This document shows positions 55,560 through 62,537 of a DNA stretch of 64,000 bases, piece after piece (position 1 is the stretch's first letter; each line of letters opens with the position of its first letter). The notes beneath the pieces are model-generated. The model worked only from the letters and a program-made list of their open reading frames with translations, was not told the DNA's origin and did not search any database. A program made the position numbers and the translations under genes. Source of the DNA: Desulfuromonadaceae bacterium (lineage in GTDB: Bacteria; Desulfobacterota; Desulfuromonadia; Geobacterales; Pseudopelobacteraceae); assembly GCA_028712075.1 (NCBI GenBank), contig JAQTQX010000007.1:91111-155110 (forward strand), given 5' to 3'.

Positions 55560-58034
55560 TCAGAGTTTTTCGACCGCCTGGCGAGTCTTCTCCACGATTT
55601 TTTCAGGGTCCTCGGAACGAAAGCGGAGCGGCTCTCCGAAGGTTACTGTCACCCTGCCCCGCCTAGGAAAGGAAGCCTCATGCGGGAGCACCTGGTCGGT
55701 GCCGTTTATTTTTATCGGCACGACCGGAATCCCCAGTTCTTTAACCATGACACCAAGTCCCTGCTGGAAAGGGAGCATGGCGCCGTCTCTGGAGTGCTCT
55801 CCCTCCGGAAAAAACATGATATTACTGCCGCCATCAACAAGTCGACCCATGAATTTCAGCGAGCGGCTGAAACCCTGCGACTGGGGGAGAGGAAACAGGT
55901 TGAACAGCACGCTTGCGTACTCGTAACTCAAGCGCCTCATAATTCGATCAAGGCCCCGGTACTCCCCAAAGAAGAATTCTTCCCACGCAGCGGTTGCTGT
56001 TCGGTAACGAAGCTCGCGCGGGAGCGCAAACAGGATGGCTGGCTGGTCCAGATAACTCAGATGGTTGGAAACGAAGAGCACCGGTCCTTCAACTTTGTCC
56101 AACTCTTCAAGACCTCGTACCTCGAGCGTAACGAAGCTGCGGAGCAAAGGGGCGTGGATCAGCGCATCCCAGACCATGCGAACACCACTGAAGAAACGAT
56201 TATTGGTCCAGAACCGGAAATGATCGTGCCGGGACAACGTTTCCCGTTTTTCGATAATCCGGCGCAGGTCCGACACCTTTGTCTCCGGGCCGATTTGTGA
56301 ATCCTCGATATCGAGCCGGTATTCCTGTTCCAGAAAGCTGACCAGTTCAACCCTGTCGATGGAGGTCAGGCCCAGCTCGGTCACAAGCAGCGATTCCTCA
56401 CGGACCTCCGCAGTACCGGTTCCGGTAACTTTGGCAATCAGATTGATCAGGCGGTCCTGGCTGATGGGTGAATTGCGATCGTCCGGCCCTTTTTCTACCT
56501 CCTCCTTGACCGCAAACTTTTTGATTTTGAGAGTCGTGGTTTTGGGGAATTCAGGCTCATTCCAGAGGGTAAAGCCGGTAATCTGTTGCAGCGCATCCAG
56601 CTGGCTGTTAGCCTGAGCAATTATTTCTTCAGGAGCAATGCCGCTTCCGTCCAGAATCAGCACGGCATGAACTTCTTCCGCCCCCCCCTTTGCGGCGCCG
56701 ATGACGCATGATTCCTTCACCCCGGCGATCCTGTTCAGGGTCGTTTCCAGTTCGTCCGGATACACATTGACACCCGAACCGGTGACGATCATCTCCTTCT
56801 GCCTCCCTTTGATGGTCAGCCAGCCGTCAGGGCCGATCTCACCAAAATCGCCGGTCCGGAACCATCCGTCGGCGGTAAAGGCGGCCCGGTTTGCCTCCTC
56901 ATTCTCGTAGTAGCCGGGGAAGACGTTGTCCCCACGCACGACAACCTCCCTGTCATCAATCCGTACTTCAACTCCCGGCAGAGGCGGTCCTACCGAACCG
57001 GCCACCTGGCGCTCCATAGTGTTGACGCAGAGTACGGGTGAGGTTTCGGTGAGCCCATACCCCTCAAGCACCGTGAATCCCATGCTGTTCCAGAACGTAA
57101 AAACGTCCGGATCAAGGGGAGCACCACCTGAGACAAACACCGCAAAATTGCTGCCGAACGTGCTCTGAACCGGAAAAAAAATGATCCGGCGCAGACCTTT
57201 GGGAACTTTCGCGGCAAGCCGCGCCATCACCCGGAACAGTCCGGCGAGGTGTTTCTCTTCCAACCCACGTTCAATAGTCGTTTTGAGCAGCTGCATGAGG
57301 CGGGGAACGGACATGATGATACAGATATCCTCTTCGCCGAGCGCATCCATGATCGCAGATGGCTTGAGGGCGCGCAGATAGACAATTGCCGAGCCACGGT
57401 AGAGTGGAGTAAAAAAGCCGCCCATCTGCTCGAACATGTGTGACAGCGGGAGGAGAGAAAGGAAATTGAACTGCCCGGTGATGATCGGAACCTGTGTGTT
57501 AATCTGGATTATATTGGCAACCAGGTTTTTATGGGAGAGGATGACCCCTTTCGGATTGCCGGTGGTGCCTGACGTATAGATGATCTGAGCCGTATCTTCC
57601 GGCGAAGGGGATGCATATTCACCGATCGGCTGAATGTCTTCAAGCAAGTACGGGAGCTCTTCCAGCAGTATCGACATGACGGAGCTTATTCGCTCCTGTT
57701 TGAAGCGGCTCTGCAGAACGATTTTTGTTTTAGCGAGGCTGCATATGGATTCGGCTCGCGCCAGGTCAGACATGAAGTCCACCGGAACGGCAACCGCACC
57801 CCGGATAATTATGCCCCAATAGGCCACCCCCCACCAGGAAGAGTTAGGGCCCCAGAGCAGCACCTTGTCCCCCGGCTGCACGCCGTTTTGCGCAAGAAGA
57901 TGTGCCATCTTCAAGGCAAGTTTGCGGAACTGCCGATAGGAAACCTCGAGTCGTCGCACGCCGGTGCGGTTCACAAAGACAGTTTTATCACCCAGGGAGT
58001 CAAACGTAGTAAACAGATCCATCAATGTCTGCAT
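55560..58034 (-). CDS. Acyl-AMP ligase-ACP-acyltransferase fusion
   Basis: An 824-residue three-domain enzyme. An adenylating domain (about 1-520) has IIYTSGTTGNPKGVILSH and the WFRTGDFGEIG loop. An acyl carrier domain near 560-600 has the phosphopantetheine serine in LGLTSIDRVEL. A PlsC acyltransferase (about 640-824) has NHLSYLD (HX4D) and FPEGEHSRDG. It could load a fatty acid onto its own ACP and pass it to lysophospholipid, like Aas but with the order reversed. The resident ACP is unusual. Confidence 0.9.
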   Translation of the reverse strand: MQTLMDLFTTFDSLGDKTVFVNRTGVRRLEVSYRQFRKLALKMAHLLAQNGVQPGDKVLLWGPNSSWWGVAYWGIIIRGAVAVPVDFMSDLARAESICSLAKTKIVLQSRFKQERISSVMSILLEELPYLLEDIQPIGEYASPSPEDTAQIIYTSGTTGNPKGVILSHKNLVANIIQINTQVPIITGQFNFLSLLPLSHMFEQMGGFFTPLYRGSAIVYLRALKPSAIMDALGEEDICIIMSVPRLMQLLKTTIERGLEEKHLAGLFRVMARLAAKVPKGLRRIIFFPVQSTFGSNFAVFVSGGAPLDPDVFTFWNSMGFTVLEGYGLTETSPVLCVNTMERQVAGSVGPPLPGVEVRIDDREVVVRGDNVFPGYYENEEANRAAFTADGWFRTGDFGEIGPDGWLTIKGRQKEMIVTGSGVNVYPDELETTLNRIAGVKESCVIGAAKGGAEEVHAVLILDGSGIAPEEIIAQANSQLDALQQITGFTLWNEPEFPKTTTLKIKKFAVKEEVEKGPDDRNSPISQDRLINLIAKVTGTGTAEVREESLLVTELGLTSIDRVELVSFLEQEYRLDIEDSQIGPETKVSDLRRIIEKRETLSRHDHFRFWTNNRFFSGVRMVWDALIHAPLLRSFVTLEVRGLEELDKVEGPVLFVSNHLSYLDQPAILFALPRELRYRTATAAWEEFFFGEYRGLDRIMRRLSYEYASVLFNLFPLPQSQGFSRSLKFMGRLVDGGSNIMFFPEGEHSRDGAMLPFQQGLGVMVKELGIPVVPIKINGTDQVLPHEASFPRRGRVTVTFGEPLRFRSEDPEKIVEKTRQAVEKL

Positions 58035-58068
58035 GAAGACTCCGTTGTTCGAATTCAGGCCGACGAGT

Positions 58069-58356
58069 TCATTTTATCTTCAGAATAGTGTCGTGCAAGA
58101 TGCTCCTGACCTCGCCCCAGACATGCTCGGTTCCCGATTTGAGCTCTTCCCATTCGTGATCAGCGGCAGTCGATATGCCTTGCAGTTTCTCCGCAGCCTC
58201 ATTACGCTTAAGCTGCAGTGCTGCTATCGTCCTGGAATAATCACCCCTCGTGCCAGGAGTGCTGCTTGCAACCGTGTCCCTGAGCCGTTCGATCTGGTTA
58301 TCCCAGTCAACCATCTGTGCGGAAAGTTTTTCGACATATTCCGTTCGATCTTCCAT
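58069..58356 (-). CDS. Small coiled-coil protein
   Basis: A 95-residue, highly helical and charged protein (AQMVDWDNQIERLRDTVASS; LQLKRNEAAEKLQGISTAAD), without signal peptide or known catalytic motif. It resembles the sll1863-type stress-response coiled-coil proteins. ATG 58356 has GGAGG nine bases upstream. It precedes the acyl-activating fusion gene by 34 bp and may share a transcript. Confidence 0.75.
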   Translation of the reverse strand: MEDRTEYVEKLSAQMVDWDNQIERLRDTVASSTPGTRGDYSRTIAALQLKRNEAAEKLQGISTAADHEWEELKSGTEHVWGEVRSILHDTILKIK

Positions 58357-58403
58357 AAGCAGCATCCTCCAAGTTATGTGCTTCAAGCGGATAAAACGTC
58401 CAA

Positions 58404-58441
58404 GGACCCTTCATACTTGCATCGGCATGTATGAAGAGTCC
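58404..58441 (-). terminator. Hairpin after secreted Arg/Gln-rich gene
   Basis: GGACCCTTCATAC and GTATGAAGAGTCC pair with one or two mismatches around a 12-base loop, 26 bp past the stop of the minus-strand gene at 58467. A likely terminator, with a weak T stretch. Confidence 0.6.
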
Positions 58442-58466
58442 TCGGGTTTACTCAAAAATATCCGGG

Positions 58467-59390
58467 TTATTTGTCGTGCCCCCGCCCTCTATTTTCGTCT
58501 TTATTCTGTCCTCGATCTTCGTCTCTATTATCTTTTCTTTCCTGCCCCCGATTCGAACCCTGTGAGTCTTTCTTCCCCTGCGGTCTCTGTTCCCGGACTG
58601 CCGGAGCATGCTGCTGAGGCGGAGTCGATCTCTGAACCTGTTCGCCTCCACGCTGCGGCGGTTGAGTGCGTGGGCCGGCCGGAGCTCCCTGCTGGTGCGG
58701 AGCTGAACGTTGCGGCTCTATCTGCCTCTGATTTCTCTCCGGTGCCGCTTCATGCCGGCCCCGCTGGTCAGGTACCGCTCTTTTTTGATCCGCCTGCTGC
58801 CGGATATGCTGTCTGACCGCCATATCACGCGGCTGATAACGGTAACTCCGGCTGCGGAGCGTGTGCTGCTCTTCTATCCGCTGGGGATATCTGTCCCCTG
58901 TATACTTGCTCTGATAGGAAGGACGTGGCGCACGTTTTGGCACAGAGTGACGGTTCCATCGGTCCCATCCGCCCCGGCGGCGTTCCCAGTCACGACCCCA
59001 GTGCTGTCCCCAACGGGGCGGAGCACTTGACAGCCAGCCGCGAAAATAGACAGGGGGTTGACGGTAATAACGCACGGGTATGCGCAGAACGAATAGCGGG
59101 ACGGCATACGGCTCTACAAATGCCCAGGGACCGTTGTACCAGCTGCTCGCATACCAGTTATCATCCTGATAGACCCAGTACATGCCATCGTAAAAGAAAT
59201 AGTTGGCATTCACTTCTGGAGCATAGTAGACCGGGTAGCCGGGCACAGGTGAAAGCTGCGGGTAAAAAGGCAGGTTGATACCAATACTGACGTTGGGCAA
59301 TCCGATGCCGATGCTCAGCTGGGCTTCAGAAGGAGTCACCGAGCATGCCAGCATCAACAGTACAATTAATCCGCAGCTTATATTTTTCAC
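58467..59390 (-). CDS. Secreted Tyr/Pro then Arg/Gln-rich protein
   Basis: A 307-residue protein with a signal peptide (CGLIVLLMLACSVTPSEA). The first mature part is aromatic and Pro rich (FYPQLSPVPGYPVYYAPEVN; YWVYQDDNWYASSWYNGPW), the second is Arg, Gln and Pro rich and ends in a charged tail GRGHDK. GTG 59390 was chosen because GGAGG lies five bases upstream. Similar proteins with YXW-type repeats are known only as secreted proteins of unknown role. Confidence 0.78.
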   Translation of the reverse strand: MKNISCGLIVLLMLACSVTPSEAQLSIGIGLPNVSIGINLPFYPQLSPVPGYPVYYAPEVNANYFFYDGMYWVYQDDNWYASSWYNGPWAFVEPYAVPLFVLRIPVRYYRQPPVYFRGWLSSAPPRWGQHWGRDWERRRGGWDRWNRHSVPKRAPRPSYQSKYTGDRYPQRIEEQHTLRSRSYRYQPRDMAVRQHIRQQADQKRAVPDQRGRHEAAPERNQRQIEPQRSAPHQQGAPAGPRTQPPQRGGEQVQRSTPPQQHAPAVREQRPQGKKDSQGSNRGQERKDNRDEDRGQNKDENRGRGHDK

Positions 59391-59462
59391 GTTGTCCTCC
59401 AGCGTTTGTAAGTCTGACCTCAAAATCCTGGTCAATGTCTCTATTTCAGAAAAAGTATTTGA

Positions 59463-59490
59463 AACACAGAGCAACCGTGTTCTCTGTGTT
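59463..59490 (-). terminator. Hairpin between secreted-protein genes
   Basis: AACACAGAG (59463-59471) pairs exactly with CTCTGTGTT (59482-59490), 20 bp past the stop of the small secreted protein gene on the minus strand; CTTTTTC follows a little further on. Could also be a fragment of the CACAGAG-type dispersed element at 54581. Confidence 0.55.
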
Positions 59491-59509
59491 AATAACCTGC
59501 CGTTTTTGA

Positions 59510-59806
59510 TTATTTATCATGGCCGTGTCCACGACCATTATTATCGTGATGTTTCTTCTCTTTTTTATGGTGTTTGCCATGATGTTTTTTTTCCAGATAC
59601 ACACGGCGGTCTCTTTCCACATAATACGGACGGCCTCTGTCATTATGGATATATACATTTGCAGGCGCCGGCTGGTAGTCACTGATACTGAAACTCAGAT
59701 TGGGGGTACCTACCTGCAGGGAAACTGCTGCATTGGATTCATTAAAACCGAAAAAAATAGAAACTGCAGTCAGTGCCAATAATGAAATAACAATTTTCGT
59801 ACGCAT
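59510..59806 (-). CDS. Small secreted His/Lys-rich protein
   Basis: A 98-residue protein with a signal peptide (MRTKIVISLLALTAVSIFFG, cleavage after SNA) and a basic C-terminus of His and Lys clusters (KKHHGKHHKKEKKHH) ending GRGHGHDK. Metal or nucleic-acid binding is possible. The end resembles that of the neighbouring 307-residue protein. AAGGAG lies before the ATG. A strong copy of the shared upstream module is at 59912-60017. Confidence 0.8.
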   Translation of the reverse strand: MRTKIVISLLALTAVSIFFGFNESNAAVSLQVGTPNLSFSISDYQPAPANVYIHNDRGRPYYVERDRRVYLEKKHHGKHHKKEKKHHDNNGRGHGHDK

Positions 59807-59911
59807 AACGGCTCCTTGTTAACCACTGTTTATTATCCGCAACCTGATGACACCTGTTACGATATGATACTTACAACTATCGCTCCAATTTACCTGATTG
59901 TATATAAATTT

Positions 59912-60017
59912 CATAACAACCTGATTACATTGAAAAAGATGGCAAGTTGAGTATAGCTGGGCAGTGATTGCTGCCAGAATATACCGTCGTATGTAGCGTA
60001 GTCGTCACATGTGACGG
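59912..60017 (-). promoter_or_regulatory. Shared upstream module, His-rich secreted gene copy
   Basis: On the plus strand CATAACAACCTGATT at 59912-59926, GTTGAGTA at 59946-59953 and the perfect palindrome GTCACATGTGAC at 60004-60015 followed by GG. Spacing from CTGAT to the palindrome is 79 bp, equal to the copy at 48195-48300. Confidence 0.5.
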
Positions 60018-60088
60018 CCTTGAAATATGACTTACGCTCAGGAAGGACTATTCCTTCATAATAAATATGCTCCCCGGCTCAGTACACA

Positions 60089-60126
60089 AAAGCAGGGGTA
60101 TCCCGTTTCGGATATCCCCCTGCTTT
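60089..60126 (-). terminator. Rho-independent terminator of outer-membrane protein gene
   Basis: AAGCAGGGGTATCC and GGATATCCCCCTGCTT form a long stem with a six-base loop; on the minus strand it is followed by TTTTG. It lies 38 bp past the stop of the barrel protein at 60164. Confidence 0.8.
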
Positions 60127-60163
60127 ATTGGTCACTGGCACTGAAAGGCCTTAGGCCTGTTTG

Positions 60164-60760
60164 TTAGTTGAAAAAATACCGGATGCCGAATGTTGTCGAA
60201 AAACTCGATGGATCGAAATTTCCTGCGTGATCACCGCTATGTCCATCCGTTATGTCGGCGTCGGGAGCGACTACCACCTTTGCCTCCACAGTCAGTGCCA
60301 GATTTTTTTGCAGGAAAAAATCGGCGCCGCCGCTTATATGTGCCCCTACCGTTGCATCAATATCGCTGTTTGTCCCGCTGTTTTCATCATAATCACTGAC
60401 AAGCACGTCGAGTCCAGCGCCAAGATAGGGAACCAGTTGGCGCTGTTGAAGCGCAAAGCGGTACTGCCCGCCGAATGAAATGTTGGTAACACCGAAATCG
60501 CCGGTATCGGAACCGAAATCTGCCCGGGTCAGATCAAGCTCTAAAGCGATGTGATCATCGATGCCGTAGATCAAACCACCACCGGCGATAAGCCCTGTAT
60601 CGGTCCTGTTGTCATAATATTCCGCGTTGTTGTCGGCCGGGCTTATGAAACCGACTTTACCGGTAACGCCCAGTTTTCCTTTGATACTGTCGGCCATGGC
60701 GGTACCCGAGATCAAAGAAACCGCCGTTGCCAGGCATACTGCTGCGATAAGTTTTTTCAT
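60164..60760 (-). CDS. Outer-membrane beta-barrel protein
   Basis: A 198-residue protein with a signal peptide (MKKLIAAVCLATAVSLISG) and an eight-strand type barrel (GKVGFISPADNNAEYYDNRT; DHIALELDLTRADFG; LVPYLGAGLDVLVSDYDEN) ending in a terminal aromatic strand (TFGIRYFFN), as in OmpW or OmpA-barrel proteins. Function and ligand are not evident. It has a strong terminator downstream and its own start region after the OmpA-Ig gene. Confidence 0.88.
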   Translation of the reverse strand: MKKLIAAVCLATAVSLISGTAMADSIKGKLGVTGKVGFISPADNNAEYYDNRTDTGLIAGGGLIYGIDDHIALELDLTRADFGSDTGDFGVTNISFGGQYRFALQQRQLVPYLGAGLDVLVSDYDENSGTNSDIDATVGAHISGGADFFLQKNLALTVEAKVVVAPDADITDGHSGDHAGNFDPSSFSTTFGIRYFFN

Positions 60761-60813
60761 TGTTTGATTTTCCTCGTAAGCGGGATGTACTCAGAGCTGC
60801 ATATTGAAGTGCG

Positions 60814-60852
60814 CACCATCCTCCCGCAGTTTAAAACTACGGGAGGATGGTG
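60814..60852 (-). terminator. Perfect 13-bp hairpin after OmpA-Ig gene
   Basis: CACCATCCTCCCG (60814-60826) pairs exactly with CGGGAGGATGGTG (60840-60852) around a 13-base loop, just past the stop at 60863 on the minus strand. There is no T-run, so it may be a transcript end stabiliser or a partial terminator. Confidence 0.6.
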
Positions 60853-60862
60853 CCACGTGTAC

Positions 60863-62455
60863 CTAATCTTCGATGACCTCAATAACCACTCTCATGTTGG
60901 CAAGAGCTTCCGGTGACAGCTTGTCTGAAGGATCGGCTTCATGCCGTGCGGGGTTCATCTTTCCGTAGCCGATGGTGGTAAGTCTTTTTTCATCAATACC
61001 GCCGGTGTTAACAAGGTATTCCCTGACCGCTTCCGCCCTTCGTTCGCTCAAGTCCTGATTATACTCTTCAGAACCTGAAGCAGAGGTATACCCGGCAATC
61101 CGGATTTTCATGTCAGGGCTTGTCTTCAGAGCCTTTATATTATGGTTCAGTATTGTCTTGCCGTTTTCACTGAGTGCAGCGCTGTCGAAGTCGAAATGTG
61201 AATTATCCAGTGTGGCCAGAACTCCCACAACCCGGGGCTGTGTATATGCGGTAAAGCTCCAGACGTAGTCACGAGCCATAGCATTGCCGGCCAGATCCCT
61301 GGCTCCGGTCGTAACCGTGGCGGTATAGATCTTGCCTTTTTCGAAGTCCCATGCCGGGGTAAACAGTGCATTAGAGGCAGCAGCTGTCACCTTGCCGGAA
61401 ACAGGTGTTGTCCCCTGTTTCAAGGTAAATGTTGCAGCGGTAATTGTTGCCGGATCCATATTTTCGCTGAAGGCGGCATTGACTTTCTGTTTAACCGGCG
61501 CGGCGGTGGCGCCATTTACCGGTGACGTAAATGACACTGTCGGTAGGGTGGTATCTGCAGACTCACCTGCTGTGAAGCGCCATTCGTAATTATACGCCAT
61601 CGGGTTTCCTGCCAGATCCTTTGCTCCCGTTGTAACCAGAGCGGTATACTCCTTGCCCTTTTCCATTTCACGTGCCGGAGCAAAAGTTGCGGTTGCATCG
61701 GTGGAAGTTACTGTGCCGGCTACCGGAGTTTCCCCCTGCTTCAGGATAAACGTATGTGATGTAAGTGTTGCCTGGTCCATCTCCTCACTGAAGGCAACAC
61801 TTGCCTTCTGGTTTACCCGCACATCGGTGTATCCTTTGACAGGTGATGAGAACAGCACTGTCGGTGCGGTTGTGTCGGCAGTACCAGAGGCTGCTTTACT
61901 CGTTTTTCGTACGCCGCCGAACTGGAAGGTCAGACCGACCCCGTATTCCAGGTTATTAGTGCCGGCGTCGTTAATGAGCAGTACGTGCCGCACGTCACCC
62001 CGCAAGGCGACATCGGGAGCAACGAAGTATTTGATACCGCCGCCGTAATCAAATAATCCTGCGGAAGAGTTTTTTGAACTTGGGGAATCGGGTATATTGA
62101 AGTTGGTGCCGCCGCCGCCGATCGCAACAAACGGCACGAAGGTACTCTGCGGCATAAAATGATACAGCAGTTCGCCCCCGTACCGATACACGTCAGTTTC
62201 TCTTGACCCATACTTGTATTGAGTTTTGGTGAGACTGTAGCCCCCCATTATCTCCACAGCCAGATTTTCGGTAAAATTGTAGCCGGCACGCAGTCCGAAG
62301 ATCGGGCGGTTCTCCTTGTGCTGATCATCGTCCAGCACATAACCTCCAACAAAAGGCGTCAGATTGGTTGATCCTTTCAGGTTTTCAGCAAAGCCGGGAG
62401 TCACGAGAGTAACAAGCAATATGCCTGGCAATATTTTTTTCAGTATTTTTTTCAT
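60863..62455 (-). CDS. OmpA-family barrel protein with Ig-like domains
   Basis: A 530-residue outer-membrane protein. Signal peptide (about 1-23), a beta-barrel (about 24-180, for example LAVEIMGGYSLTKTQYKYGS), two SbsA/Big_5-type Ig-like domains (about 190-395, with TTGAKDLAGNPMAYNYEWRF and the similar TTGARDLAGNAMARDYVWSF), and an OmpA peptidoglycan-binding domain (MKIRIAGYTSASGSEEYNQD; RRAEAVREYLV). The mix of barrel, Ig repeats and OmpA is unusual. Its Ig repeats closely resemble those of the next gene. Confidence 0.9.
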   Translation of the reverse strand: MKKILKKILPGILLVTLVTPGFAENLKGSTNLTPFVGGYVLDDDQHKENRPIFGLRAGYNFTENLAVEIMGGYSLTKTQYKYGSRETDVYRYGGELLYHFMPQSTFVPFVAIGGGGTNFNIPDSPSSKNSSAGLFDYGGGIKYFVAPDVALRGDVRHVLLINDAGTNNLEYGVGLTFQFGGVRKTSKAASGTADTTAPTVLFSSPVKGYTDVRVNQKASVAFSEEMDQATLTSHTFILKQGETPVAGTVTSTDATATFAPAREMEKGKEYTALVTTGAKDLAGNPMAYNYEWRFTAGESADTTLPTVSFTSPVNGATAAPVKQKVNAAFSENMDPATITAATFTLKQGTTPVSGKVTAAASNALFTPAWDFEKGKIYTATVTTGARDLAGNAMARDYVWSFTAYTQPRVVGVLATLDNSHFDFDSAALSENGKTILNHNIKALKTSPDMKIRIAGYTSASGSEEYNQDLSERRAEAVREYLVNTGGIDEKRLTTIGYGKMNPARHEADPSDKLSPEALANMRVVIEVIED

Positions 62456-62537
62456 TTTAGAATCTCCTTTATTTTCCGAACCAGAGGCTTATCCCGCAGC
62501 CAACTGCTGCGGAAATGGCCGACATATTCTGTGAGTC

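Larger units (their letters stand above)
59807..60163. other. Intergenic region with module and terminator
   Basis: A 357-bp gap holding the upstream module of the small secreted gene and the terminator of the barrel gene at 60164. No gene is supported. Confidence 0.6.

Noticed and set aside
48195..60017. Sigma-54 (-24/-12) promoters inside the shared upstream modules, for example TGGCACCACCCG or TGGCAGCAATCACTGC.
   Set aside because: The GG-to-GC spacing is wrong or the GC is missing in each copy, so the call is not supported.
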